The translations under genes and the position numbers were made by a program. From J038 sp034437535 (lineage in GTDB: Bacteria > Chloroflexota > Anaerolineae > Aggregatilineales > Phototrophicaceae), in the NCBI GenBank assembly GCA_034437535.1, contig DAOTTZ010000140.1, positions 1 through 64,000 of the forward strand: DNA of 64,000 bases, in the 5' to 3' direction. Below, one piece after another: positions 1-8,015 of the stretch (positions are counted from its first letter, which is position 1; each line of letters starts with the position of its first letter). The notes below the pieces were generated by a model. The model made no database searches, was not told the origin of the DNA, and saw nothing but the letters and a program-made list of their open reading frames with translations.

Positions 1-110
1 GTCTTCGCGGCTTAATTCGGGGGGACATGTAGGATACTTTGACATATTGCTATTCTCTACCCATTGTTCCAATTTGCCAAGTCACTCTTTTCACCCACCT
101 GAGTAGTTAC
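1..110 (-). mobile_element. Possible end of an insertion element with the first codons of a transposase-like gene
   Basis: Homology to DNA glycosylase I stops abruptly near position 110 and the sequence changes character to lower GC. Reading the minus strand, an ATG at 45-43 opens a frame that begins MSKYPTCPPELSRED and runs off the window edge at position 1. The ELSRED-type start resembles the N-terminus of some IS66-like transposases, but 15 residues are too few for a firm family call. The putative element would start at the minus-strand sequence GTAACTACTC (110 to 101). The other end, the target duplication and most of the element lie outside the window. It could also be an ordinary rearrangement junction. 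Confidence 0.35.
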
Positions 111-291
111 AAACGGTGCGGTAATTTTCCCACCGGTTGAGGATCGTCTGCCAGCTTAAGCCAGCCTGGGTGCCTTCCAGGATGAGCATTTCAAACCACA
201 GATGGTCATCATGCACCGGGACGCCCCATTGTGCGTCATGATAGGCGATCATCAGCGGATCATTGCCCGCCCATTCACAGCGTATTGTCAT
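91..291 (-). pseudogene. tag: Truncated DNA-3-methyladenine glycosylase I
   Basis: The first about 60 residues match the N-terminus of Tag, the base-excision enzyme that removes 3-methyladenine. The zinc-region residues RCEWAG, the YHDAQWGVP block and the QAGLSW block are all present. After ENYRTVC the frame enters unrelated sequence and stops at 91-93, so 66 codons remain of the usual about 190. The helix-hairpin-helix, the catalytic aspartate region and the C-terminal zinc ligands are missing, and the product should be inactive. The start ATG overlaps the stop of the TIR-UDG gene in an ATGA arrangement, so the intact gene was once translationally coupled to it. The break coincides with a possible insertion-element end at about 110. 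Confidence 0.8.
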
Positions 292-1373
292 ATGAACAAC
301 CTCAGCTTTTCAAAGTCTTGTTGGAGTATGTCTTTTTTGGTCGGTTGGTAGATGGCGACCGCCGGATAATACATCGGCACGATGTGAACTTCGCCGTAAG
401 ATCCTTCGACCTTCATCAGCTTGCCGTGTAGCTGGCTGATCTTGCCGCCTTTGTCCTCTGCATTGAACTTCTGCAAGATATAGTGCATGGCGAAGCGACC
501 AAGCGGCGCGATAACCCTGGGTTGGACGATTGCCAACACACGGTCTAAAAAGGGGGCGTAAAACGCGATTTCATCCGGGTTGGGGTCACGGTTCTTCGGT
601 AGACGATCCATCACGACGTTGGTCATGTAGACGTCTTCCCGCTTGAGCTTGAGACCGTCTAACATTTCCATCAACACCTTGCCGGATGGCCCCTGGAAGG
701 GTAAGCCACTTTCCGCGTCATATTTGCTGGGGGCTTCGCCGATAAACATGATGTTGACGTCCGGCAGGCCATCACCCAGGATGGGAAAGTAACGGTTATC
801 CACCCGGAACTCGTACAGCGGCGATTCCGTCGCGCCGACCAACTCTACCTGCAAGGCTTTGAGCGCGTCTTGCTTCTGCTGGCGTACTGCCGGGTCAGTC
901 TTGGGGGGCGCACCGGGGGAATGCCGCCGGATCACATCCAGCAAGCGAGCGACATCATCGGTAAAGCTCTCATGCCGGATGGTGATCGCGTTACGCCGGG
1001 CCAGCGGGCGCAGTTCCTCTGGTAGTGTGTCTGGCGTAGGCATAGTCGCCCGCCCGACTAAAACCGGGATGATCGGCTTGCCCTGTTTGATCGCGCTGGC
1101 GATCTCGATGCGCACGAAATCGTTCCATTGGTGCAGGCGGTTGGTGCCGTCTTCGGTTTCAAAGGTCAGCCAGCGTGGACCAATCGCCGCCAGGAAGACA
1201 TCGCACCGGGCGACAGCTTCTTCCAGCACATCGACAAAATCTTCCCCAGGGTCGATGTTCTGCACATCCATAAAGAGATGATCCGGCGGGATTTGTTGGG
1301 CGAGATGATCGTACAAACGCCCGACATAGCCCTCGCTATCATCGCGGCGGTAGTTGATAAACACACGGCTCAT
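288..1373 (-). CDS. TIR domain fused to a uracil-DNA glycosylase-superfamily domain
   Basis: Residues about 3-145 form a bacterial TIR domain: VFINYRRDDSEG, then FMDVQNIDPGEDF, then AAIGPRW, then NDFVRIEI. In the last motif Glu90 aligns with the catalytic glutamate of TIR NADases. Residues about 165-361 are a family-4/5-like UDG domain with GEAPS at 212-216, FQGPSGK at about 226-232, YMTNVV, and MYYPAVAIY at 334-342. The only cysteine in the protein is Cys57 in the TIR part, so all four iron-sulfur cysteines of family 4 UDGs are absent, and the usual HP of the last motif is YP. The start overlaps the glycosyltransferase stop (TGATG), and the end overlaps the broken tag gene (ATGA). Inference: a damage- or modified-DNA sensor coupled to NAD breakdown or signalling. 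The domain calls are firm; the function is not known to me. Confidence 0.85.
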   Translation of the reverse strand: MSRVFINYRRDDSEGYVGRLYDHLAQQIPPDHLFMDVQNIDPGEDFVDVLEEAVARCDVFLAAIGPRWLTFETEDGTNRLHQWNDFVRIEIASAIKQGKPIIPVLVGRATMPTPDTLPEELRPLARRNAITIRHESFTDDVARLLDVIRRHSPGAPPKTDPAVRQQKQDALKALQVELVGATESPLYEFRVDNRYFPILGDGLPDVNIMFIGEAPSKYDAESGLPFQGPSGKVLMEMLDGLKLKREDVYMTNVVMDRLPKNRDPNPDEIAFYAPFLDRVLAIVQPRVIAPLGRFAMHYILQKFNAEDKGGKISQLHGKLMKVEGSYGEVHIVPMYYPAVAIYQPTKKDILQQDFEKLRLFI

Positions 1374-3277
1374 CAGTTGTCCTCACTTCTGTAGGGTAAA
1401 GGTGGGTTGATGCGGCACGACTCCGGTATGTCGTCCAATTCGTCGCCGCATTCCGGGAACCAGGAGTCTTCGAAGTCGATCAAGATGTCGATCACCTGCC
1501 GGTCAGGATGTTGCGCGATGAGTGACTGGCGCACGTTACCACCTGGCATATGGTTCCATGCCACGATGATGTCGTTTTCGAAGTAAGGATCGGTCAGGCC
1601 CATTAAGGTGCCGGTGCCGCGCCATGCCAGGTTCGCGTCATCTGCCAGCGTGGCGATGACCAGAACGGGTTGATCGCCATCACGCTGTTCCTCAATGCGT
1701 TCGATGACGCGCTCTGCGACACGGTTAAATTGATAAAGCACCCCGATGCGCGGCAGACTGTAGGCGATCAAACTATAACCCAGGATCAGCACCAGTGGCG
1801 CACCGATGAGCCAATACCCGCGCTGGTCGAAGCGATTGACCAACTGCCGGCCCAGATAAGCGAACGGTAATGCACCGATAATGCTCAACGCGGCGATCCC
1901 TTCGTGATAGTAGCGCGTGCTGTACCGTTGCGAGCCGACCCAGTAGGCGAGATGCGCCAAAATCAACATAAGTGCGACCATAAACAGAAGCCACGTCCAG
2001 CGGGCGGTTTCCGCCTCTTGCCGGAATGCCAGGATTAGAATCGGCGCGAGGATCAACGCGATGCCGCCACCCAGCCAGAGCCAGAGCGGGGTAAAGGCTG
2101 GATCTACCAGAAACGCCGCATCGCGTAGCGGGGGCAACACGAACCATGCAAGCGTGACGGTCGTCAGCCCTAACAGCCAGGCATGACGCCGGAACCCGAC
2201 ATATAACCCGGCGATGACCGCAAAAAAACTGAGGCCGAGTAACCCCGCCGGGTAGTAATTCTGGCTGGTCAGATAATGGCGTATCCGTTCATCGGGCATA
2301 TCTTGCATGTTTGCCGGTAAGATCAACCCGTCGTCGGTGCGCTCCACCACCCAGCCGAATAAATCCGCCGCCATTAGCGACAGATCAAACCGGGCATGGC
2401 GTACCCCTTTGACGATGGTATGACCACTGCGCCCGTACTCACCGGCTTCCCCGAACCCGATCCGGTCATATTCCCAGACTTCGGTATAAAGTTCGAGCCG
2501 AATTTCGTCAGTCGCGGCATAATTGAACAACAAGACGCTACTGCCCAGGGTCAGGGTGATGACTCCCAGGATCGCCAGCGGTGTGAAAGTCGCCAGCAAG
2601 CGCGGCCAGCGGTCTTCCGGTGGTCGTCCCGCCTGGATCAACCGTAACAGGCTGTAAAGGATCAAGGGGATGCTGATCGCGGCGGCGGTTAACGGGCGGA
2701 TGACGACCAATATACCCAGCGCAACCCCGGCGACCACGCCCCAACGTCGAGCCGCCTTGCCGCGTGTAATCCGCCAGTATGCATAGACGAATAACAGGGT
2801 GAAAAATAATGCGGCGGAGTGAGCCATCAGCGTTCCGTTTTGGAGCAAAAACATCGGGGAAAACGTCAGTAATCCCGCCGCAATTACCCCGGTCAACCGG
2901 TCGAAGATCTCTCGCCCTAACCGATAGGTGAGCGCGACCGTCAGCAGGGCGAAGAAGCCATTGATGACCCACATCTGGCCGGTGTGAATGCCGAGCGCGA
3001 GTAGTGCCGGCCAGCCGGGGGTGTACTTGCCGAAGCGATGGCCGCTATCCCAATATGAGACGACGAAGGGTTGCCAGAAGGCGCGAGAGTTTTCCGGGAT
3101 GTCGGTTACGATCTCACCATCAGCGAAGACACGAGCCTGATACAAGTAGGCTAGCTCATCCTCCAGGTGGGGCAACCGTTCGAAGACATTTCGGCTGATG
3201 CTGGCCGCCAGAGTCAGGCTGATGAAGGCCAGCACAAGCACAATCCATTGGTCAATACTGTGTCTTTTTTGTGTCAT
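1373..3277 (-). CDS. Polytopic membrane glycosyltransferase (ArnT/PMT-like, GT39/GT83 type)
   Basis: This is a polytopic membrane protein of 634 residues. Its first membrane segment (WIVLVLAFISLTLAAS) is followed by a periplasmic loop with PHLEDELAYLYQARV; the acidic ED pair in loop 1 is characteristic of lipid-linked-sugar transferases of the ArnT/PMT type. About ten further hydrophobic segments follow, then a soluble C-terminal part with an Asp/Glu-rich end. Family members move sugars from polyprenyl carriers to proteins or lipids outside the membrane; the substrate here cannot be read. I chose ATG 3277, not the longer TTG at 3361, because the TTG adds a polar stretch with no Shine-Dalgarno and because a TATAAT lies 7 nt before the ATG. 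The stop overlaps the TIR-UDG start by one base, so the two genes are probably co-expressed. Confidence 0.8.
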   Translation of the reverse strand: MTQKRHSIDQWIVLVLAFISLTLAASISRNVFERLPHLEDELAYLYQARVFADGEIVTDIPENSRAFWQPFVVSYWDSGHRFGKYTPGWPALLALGIHTGQMWVINGFFALLTVALTYRLGREIFDRLTGVIAAGLLTFSPMFLLQNGTLMAHSAALFFTLLFVYAYWRITRGKAARRWGVVAGVALGILVVIRPLTAAAISIPLILYSLLRLIQAGRPPEDRWPRLLATFTPLAILGVITLTLGSSVLLFNYAATDEIRLELYTEVWEYDRIGFGEAGEYGRSGHTIVKGVRHARFDLSLMAADLFGWVVERTDDGLILPANMQDMPDERIRHYLTSQNYYPAGLLGLSFFAVIAGLYVGFRRHAWLLGLTTVTLAWFVLPPLRDAAFLVDPAFTPLWLWLGGGIALILAPILILAFRQEAETARWTWLLFMVALMLILAHLAYWVGSQRYSTRYYHEGIAALSIIGALPFAYLGRQLVNRFDQRGYWLIGAPLVLILGYSLIAYSLPRIGVLYQFNRVAERVIERIEEQRDGDQPVLVIATLADDANLAWRGTGTLMGLTDPYFENDIIVAWNHMPGGNVRQSLIAQHPDRQVIDILIDFEDSWFPECGDELDDIPESCRINPPLPYRSEDN

Positions 3278-3284
3278 GCCTATG

Positions 3285-3290
3285 ATTATA
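3285..3290 (-). promoter_or_regulatory. Putative -10 box for a leaderless glycosyltransferase transcript
   Basis: On the minus strand TATAAT ends 7 nt before the ATG at 3277, a spacing that would place the transcription start at or next to the start codon. The box lies inside a perfect inverted repeat (ATGCCTAT/ATAGGCAT, 3276-3295). No good -35 was seen. The same spacing occurs before three other genes in this window. Confidence 0.35.
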
Positions 3291-3328
3291 GGCATAATTG
3301 CAGGCTTCGCGTATGCTGTATTTTGGGC

Positions 3329-3357
3329 TTGGCACACTTTCACTCGTCTTTTATAAT
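3329..3357 (+). promoter_or_regulatory. Sigma-70-type promoter of rplI
   Basis: The -35 box TTGGCA (3329-3334) and the -10 box TATAAT (3352-3357) are separated by 17 bp. The predicted transcript starts near 3364 and has a leader of about 78 nt before the rplI start. There is no competing promoter of this quality nearby. Confidence 0.75.
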
Positions 3358-3391
3358 GCAATCGTTTCGTAAAAAGATCATTTCCCTGTAG

Positions 3392-3412
3392 CCTCTCAAC
3401 ATACTTGAGAGG
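3392..3412 (+). other. Hairpin in the rplI leader
   Basis: CCTCTCAA (3392-3399) and TTGAGAGG (3405-3412) form a perfect 8-bp stem with a 5-nt loop. It lies between the promoter and the AGAGGA ribosome-binding site (3427-3432). It is not followed by a T-run, so it is not a terminator. It could protect the transcript or serve autogenous control of the ribosomal protein. That role is inference. Confidence 0.5.
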
Positions 3413-3441
3413 TTATCAGCGTTTGTAGAGGACGACAGACC

Positions 3442-4122
3442 ATGAAAGTAATCTTGCTAGACTATGTATACAAGCACGGGGTCGCCGGAGAGGTGATCGA
3501 CGTAGCGGATGGCTTCGCTCGTAATTACCTGATCCCGCGTAAGTTGGCCGTTAAGGCCACCCCCGGCGAGCTAAACCGCGCCGCCAAGCTCCGCGAGCAG
3601 GCCGCCGCCAAGCGGGCCGCGCTGGAAAATCGTATGAACGAACTGGCACTTAGCATTGATGGTGTCGAGCTAATCTTTGGCCGGCGGGCCGCTTCTACCG
3701 GTAAGCTGTTTGGGTCTGTGACCACGCAGGAAATCGCCGACGCCTTGCTGGAAGAAACCGGCGTAGACATTAACCGCCGCCGGATCAGTGTTCAGTCTCT
3801 GCGTGAGCTGGGTGAGCATGACGTCGCCGTTCGCCTGGGGACGGAGACCGCCCCGATCCTCAAAGTCATCGTGGTGCGTGATGACGAACTGATGGAGTTC
3901 CTGGCGGCGCGTGAAGCGGCAGAAAATGTGGAAGAAGCCCTCGAAGAAATGGGGGAAGAGCCAGCAGAAGCGATCGAGCTGACAGAGGCTGAGGCCGCTG
4001 GTGAGGTGGAGATCGCCCCGGAAGAAGATGACACCGGCGAGCCGCAACCCGTCGCAGAAGAGGCACCCGCCACCGAGGAGCCGACATCCGAAGAAGCAGA
4101 CCCTGAAGAACCCCAGGCGTAA
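3442..4122 (+). CDS. rplI: Large ribosomal subunit protein bL9 with an acidic C-terminal extension
   Basis: bL9 binds 23S rRNA and sits at the L1 side of the large subunit. The N-terminal signature is clear: MKVILLDYVYKHGVAGEV then ADGFARNYLIPRKLA. The linking helix (residues 45-70) and the C-terminal domain, with LFGSVTTQEIADAL and VQSLRELGEHDVAVRLG, follow in order. The family usually ends near residue 150. Here another about 75 residues follow, very rich in Glu and Ala with Pro/Thr, giving 226 residues in all. An AGAGGA ribosome-binding site lies 9 nt upstream of the ATG. A strong promoter precedes the gene and a hairpin terminator follows it, so much of its transcript should be monocistronic. 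The acidic tail is likely disordered and solvent-exposed. Confidence 0.97.
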   Translation: MKVILLDYVYKHGVAGEVIDVADGFARNYLIPRKLAVKATPGELNRAAKLREQAAAKRAALENRMNELALSIDGVELIFGRRAASTGKLFGSVTTQEIADALLEETGVDINRRRISVQSLRELGEHDVAVRLGTETAPILKVIVVRDDELMEFLAAREAAENVEEALEEMGEEPAEAIELTEAEAAGEVEIAPEEDDTGEPQPVAEEAPATEEPTSEEADPEEPQA

Positions 4123-4150
4123 TCTGCGCCTTCTCTCTACCTACAGGGAT

Positions 4151-4184
4151 GACCCCGTCGGCGTGCCGCATGGGGTCTTTTTTT
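4151..4184 (+). terminator. Rho-independent terminator after rplI
   Basis: GACCCC (4151-4156) pairs with GGGGTC (4172-4177), with extra GC pairs inside, followed by seven T (4178-4184). The next gene starts only 11 nt later, so read-through or a separate start must supply it. Confidence 0.8.
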
Positions 4185-4194
4185 AGGATAACGC

Positions 4195-5541
4195 ATGGAT
4201 TCGTATTCGCTTGGACGCTACTTACGCGAGACGCGAGAATCGCTTGAGCTGACGCTCGATGATGCCGTCTCGACGTTGAAGATTCGCCGGCGAATCCTGG
4301 AAAACTTCGAGCAGGGGGATTTTAGCGTTGAAGGGGCTTCTACCGTCCAGATTCGCGGCTTCATCCGCAATTATGCGCGGTATCTTCAGCTTGATGAAGC
4401 CCTGATCATCCAGTATTACGAGTCGGCGTCGCTTAATCAGCGCAATGCCGGACGCCGCAGACGCCGCCGCAAGCGCGACAATAGTGAATCACTCCCCGCC
4501 GCACCGAGTAAGACGGATACAGACCCGACCCTGCCCCGTGTTACACTGGGGGAACAACGCGAAGCCGGTCGCCAGCGCATCACCAGCTTGCTGAGTACGT
4601 TCGCCGCGCTATTGGTCGGCGTGGCGGCCCTGGCGGTGATCTTTTTCGTCGTCTTGCAGTTGCTCGATGACTCTGAGAGCTTTATCCCGGAAGAGTCGTC
4701 AGACATCTTGCAGGAATTACCGCCCACGCCGACTCGTACCATCGCGCCGACGTTTACACCCGTCTTGCAGATTACCGATGTACCGGCGATCCAACAAGAT
4801 TACACCGGTACCGGCGTCGCTGTCACGGTTGATGTCCGTCAACGGGCCTGGATGCGTGTGATGATTGATGGCGCGGAACAATTGGCGGAATTGGTCGAAC
4901 CGGGCGAACTGTTAGAATACACTGCACTGGAAACCATCATGCTTGAATCATCCAATGCCGAAGCACTGAATATCATCTACAATGGTGAGCAACAGGGCAC
5001 TTTCGGGGCGCGTGGGCAGGCCGTGATGATTACATTTACCGTCGATGACCTGGATATTCAGACCGGGCCTGGCCCAGGGCCGACATCAGCATTTACACCC
5101 ACACCCAGCCCGACCGGGGCCGACATCGCCGCCACCGTCATCACCGGGCAGACGCCGACTGTGACGCCCGCGTTCAGCCCGACGCCAAGTGATACCCCCC
5201 CGCCAACTGCGACGCCCATCAGCACAGATCCACCCGCCGGGGCACCGTCTACCGGCGGCGACCCCTCTATGAATCCCACCCAACCGGGATCGGCGGGCAG
5301 TGCCGCGCAACCCGCGCCGGTGGTTGATACCGAAACGCCGGTGCTAGATCCAACGGTGGCACCGCTGAACCCGACACCGCTACCGACGAATACCGCACCG
5401 GCCACCAGCACACCATCACCGCCGCCAACGAACACCGCCCTACCGACGACCACACCGACCGAGACTCTGCTCCCGACCACGACGGCCATTTTGCCGCCGC
5501 GTATGCCTAATATCACCCCGACTGCAACCAAAGAAGGATAA
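4195..5541 (+). CDS. RodZ-like HTH-transmembrane protein with DUF4115 domain and Thr/Pro-rich tail
   Basis: Residues 1-80 form a RodZ/Xre-type helix-turn-helix (SLGRYLRETRESLELTLDDA, then IRGFIRNYARYL). A very basic stretch (RRRRRRKR near 88) precedes a single membrane helix at about 130-157. Outside the membrane there is a Pro/Thr linker, a beta-rich DUF4115-type domain (about 205-285, with RAWMRVMIDG and GEQQGTFGARGQ), and a tail of about 150 residues composed almost only of Pro, Thr, Ala, Ser and Gly. RodZ links the MreB cytoskeleton to the wall synthesis machinery, and this one likely has a related shape or envelope role. The basic patch fits a cytoplasmic N-terminus. The length of 448 exceeds typical RodZ because of the tail. 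The gene is followed 8 nt later by rimO. Confidence 0.8.
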   Translation: MDSYSLGRYLRETRESLELTLDDAVSTLKIRRRILENFEQGDFSVEGASTVQIRGFIRNYARYLQLDEALIIQYYESASLNQRNAGRRRRRRKRDNSESLPAAPSKTDTDPTLPRVTLGEQREAGRQRITSLLSTFAALLVGVAALAVIFFVVLQLLDDSESFIPEESSDILQELPPTPTRTIAPTFTPVLQITDVPAIQQDYTGTGVAVTVDVRQRAWMRVMIDGAEQLAELVEPGELLEYTALETIMLESSNAEALNIIYNGEQQGTFGARGQAVMITFTVDDLDIQTGPGPGPTSAFTPTPSPTGADIAATVITGQTPTVTPAFSPTPSDTPPPTATPISTDPPAGAPSTGGDPSMNPTQPGSAGSAAQPAPVVDTETPVLDPTVAPLNPTPLPTNTAPATSTPSPPPTNTALPTTTPTETLLPTTTAILPPRMPNITPTATKEG

Positions 5542-5549
5542 CTCAGCGT

Positions 5550-6983
5550 ATGAAGAACCAATATTTTCTCGTCAGCCTGGGCTGTAGTAAAAATACCGTC
5601 GATTCCGAAAGCATCGCGCAGATACTCAACCAGAACGGTCTGCGCGGGGTGGGGGATCCCGATCAAGCTGAGGTGATGATCGTTAACACCTGTGGCTTTA
5701 TCGACGCCGCCAAGCAGGAGTCGATTGATGTGTTGAAGGAACTGGTAGAGGCCAAACGCAACGATCAGATGGTCATCGCCGCTGGATGCCTCAGCCAACG
5801 CTACGGCCATGATCTCGTCCAGCATGTGCCCGGCCTGGATGGTGTGATCGGCACGCGCCGCTGGATGGACATCTTCGACCTCATCAAACGCTTGCGAAAC
5901 CGCAAGCACCCGGAACCGCTCTATCATCTGCCCACTGAGGCGCACACGGTCGGGCTGGATGAGCGGGGCGTCCTTCGGGCCAGCATCCAGGGTGCCAGTG
6001 CTTATCTCAAAGTCGCGGATGGATGCCGCCGCCCCTGTGCGTTCTGTGCGATCCCCAAGATCAAAGGAACAGCGGTCAGCCGTCCGCTGGAGCAGATTGT
6101 GGCGGAAGCGGCCCGCCTGCAAACGATGGGCGTCAAGGAGTTGTTACTCATCGCGCAGGATACCACCGATTACGGTCATGATTTAGGCATGAAAGACGGT
6201 CTAGCGCAACTGCTTGATGCTATCGTAGCCGGTGCCCCGGATGTTCCCTGGATCCGTGTGATGTATGCATATCCCGGTTACGTCACGCCGCGTATGATCG
6301 AAACGATGGCCCGCCACCCGCAGATCTTGCCGTATCTTGATATTCCGCTCCAACACGGCCACCGCGAGACACTCAAGCGGATGCGCCGCCCGGCCAAGAT
6401 TGAATGGGTTTATGAGACGTTGGACAAATTGCGGACGGCGATGCCGAATCTAGCAGTACGCACGACCTTCATCGTCGGTTATCCTGGTGAGACAGACGAA
6501 GAGTTCGACGGCTTGATGCGCTTTGTCGATGATCTGCAATTCGACCGGGTTGGGGCGTTCCAGTATTCGTATGAGATCGGCACGCCAAGCGCGACCTTGC
6601 CCAACCACGTCCCGGATGATGTCAAACAAGAGCGTTGGGAACGCCTGATGGAACTTCAGCAGGGCATTAGCCTGGCAAAGAATCAAGCATTTGTCGGCCA
6701 GACGCTTGATGTGTTGGTCGAGGGGCATGGTGAAGGTGAAGATGAAGACGGTAACCCGACCGGTGATTTGCTCAGCCTGGGCCGCAGTTACCGCGATGCA
6801 CCGGAGATTGACGGGTATGTGATCGTCGAGGGTGCGTTACCGGTTGGGGAGATTGTCCCGATCCGGGTGACGGGTGCGACGACCTATGACTTAATCGCCA
6901 CTGTTGATACTGCCGGGCCGGTCGTCATCCAGCCAGGGCAGGTCATCAGCGACGGCATGATTAACCTGGATGATGTGCAATAA
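5550..6983 (+). CDS. rimO: Ribosomal protein uS12 methylthiotransferase RimO
   Basis: RimO is a radical-SAM enzyme that adds a methylthio group to an aspartate of ribosomal protein uS12. The N-terminal UPF0004 domain carries three conserved cysteines (Cys12, Cys48, Cys80) for the auxiliary cluster. The radical-SAM motif CRRPCAFC (Cys159, Cys163, Cys166) follows, and AFCAIPKIKG is typical of RimO and not MiaB. SAM-binding strands continue (YPGYVTPRMI, YLDIPLQHG, TTFIVGYPGETDEEF). A TRAM-like C-terminal domain spans about 395-470. The length of 477 is usual. A GAAGGA ribosome-binding site precedes the ATG, and the gene follows the RodZ-like gene by 8 nt. The sequence contains DGCRRPCAF instead of the common EGCD, a small deviation. 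Confidence 0.95.
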   Translation: MKNQYFLVSLGCSKNTVDSESIAQILNQNGLRGVGDPDQAEVMIVNTCGFIDAAKQESIDVLKELVEAKRNDQMVIAAGCLSQRYGHDLVQHVPGLDGVIGTRRWMDIFDLIKRLRNRKHPEPLYHLPTEAHTVGLDERGVLRASIQGASAYLKVADGCRRPCAFCAIPKIKGTAVSRPLEQIVAEAARLQTMGVKELLLIAQDTTDYGHDLGMKDGLAQLLDAIVAGAPDVPWIRVMYAYPGYVTPRMIETMARHPQILPYLDIPLQHGHRETLKRMRRPAKIEWVYETLDKLRTAMPNLAVRTTFIVGYPGETDEEFDGLMRFVDDLQFDRVGAFQYSYEIGTPSATLPNHVPDDVKQERWERLMELQQGISLAKNQAFVGQTLDVLVEGHGEGEDEDGNPTGDLLSLGRSYRDAPEIDGYVIVEGALPVGEIVPIRVTGATTYDLIATVDTAGPVVIQPGQVISDGMINLDDVQ

Positions 6984-7022
6984 CACGGCGATTGTCATCC
7001 CCGCGCCAATGGGATAATCATG

Positions 7023-8012
7023 TTATCCGGGGTGGTCATCAATTGTATCGTGTTGCTTGTCTTCTGTGCGGTTTTCAACTTTGTGGGCACGCTGGCCGCG
7101 CCGTAGCGCAAAATGATCGAAATCACGCACCACATAGGCGTTGGAAAAGGTCTCGCGGGCTTCCTGGATGAGATCACGTTCCCTGTAACGGCGGGAGACA
7201 TGGTTGATGAGCAGTGAGTTGACGTTGGCTTCACGCGCCAGGATGCCTGCTTGCCGGGCGGTGATGTGACCAAAGGCGGCGGCTTCTTCTACTTCGGAGT
7301 CGAGAAATGTCGATTCGATCACCAAAACATCGGCACCATACGCCGGTTCGATCAAGTTGTCGATGCGTCCGGTATCACCGATGTAAACCAGCTTGGAGCC
7401 GCGTTCTTCCGGGCCGAGTACCATTTCCGGCGTGATCGTTCGCCCGTCATCCAGCGTGACTGTCTCCCCGTTTACCAGGCGTCCGCGTTCTGGCCCGGCA
7501 GGGATGCCCATCGCCTCTGCTTTATCGGCCAGGAAGGGCCGGTGATGATGCTCCTGGAAGATGTAACCAAAGTTACCCGCGCCGCGATGATGAACCGGGA
7601 ACGCCTCGACCGTAAACTGCTTGGTGGCGATCAATTGGCCCGGTTTGACGTCAATCAGATGAATCGGGATCGGCGGGCGTTCGTTCCTCAGCACGACGCC
7701 ATAGATCAACGCTTCGATGCGATCTAACGCTGGTTTGCCACCCCAGATCTCGATTTGTTCAATGGCTCCTTCCCAGCGGACAAAGGTAGATAACAACCCC
7801 CCCAGGCCCAGGATGTGATCCAGGTGAGCATGGGTAATTAAGAACTTGTCCATCTTCTTAAAGCCCAGGCCGCTTTTAAGCAATTGACGCTGGGTGCCTT
7901 CGCCACAGTCGATCATAAATCGATGTTCCCCGGCCAATACCACACTGGATGACAACCCGCGATGGATTGACGGCGCAGAGGCCGAAGTCCCCAGAAAGAT
8001 AATCTCAAACAT
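7023..8012 (-). CDS. rnz: Ribonuclease Z (tRNA 3' endonuclease)
   Basis: This is a metallo-beta-lactamase-fold enzyme that trims the 3' trailer of precursor tRNAs. The zinc motif HAHLDH is at 61-66. FLGTSASAPS opens the protein as in RNase Z/ElaC, IDCGEGTQRQ follows, and the later histidine motifs (FPVHHRG, the YIGDTG aspartate, NHVSRRYRERD) are all present. The length of 329 is normal for the family. The start lies 3 nt after the stop of the upstream glycosyltransferase and no Shine-Dalgarno is visible, so translation is probably coupled. The gene is the last of a minus-strand run starting at 17.5 kb and faces rimO tail to tail. CCA is not encoded in the window's tRNA gene, which fits a need for 3' processing. 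Confidence 0.95.
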   Translation of the reverse strand: MFEIIFLGTSASAPSIHRGLSSSVVLAGEHRFMIDCGEGTQRQLLKSGLGFKKMDKFLITHAHLDHILGLGGLLSTFVRWEGAIEQIEIWGGKPALDRIEALIYGVVLRNERPPIPIHLIDVKPGQLIATKQFTVEAFPVHHRGAGNFGYIFQEHHHRPFLADKAEAMGIPAGPERGRLVNGETVTLDDGRTITPEMVLGPEERGSKLVYIGDTGRIDNLIEPAYGADVLVIESTFLDSEVEEAAAFGHITARQAGILAREANVNSLLINHVSRRYRERDLIQEARETFSNAYVVRDFDHFALRRGQRAHKVENRTEDKQHDTIDDHPG

Positions 8013-8015
8013 AGG

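Noticed and set aside
5058..6122. Long open frame on the minus strand opposite the RodZ-like and rimO genes
   Set aside because: It is antisense to two well-supported genes, and its sequence is only a reflection of Pro/Thr codon bias. It has no ribosome-binding site and no recognisable domain.
7011..7028. GGATAA/TTATCC inverted repeat between rimO and rnz
   Set aside because: A short stem without a T-run on either strand, and it overlaps the rnz stop. Not convincing as a terminator.
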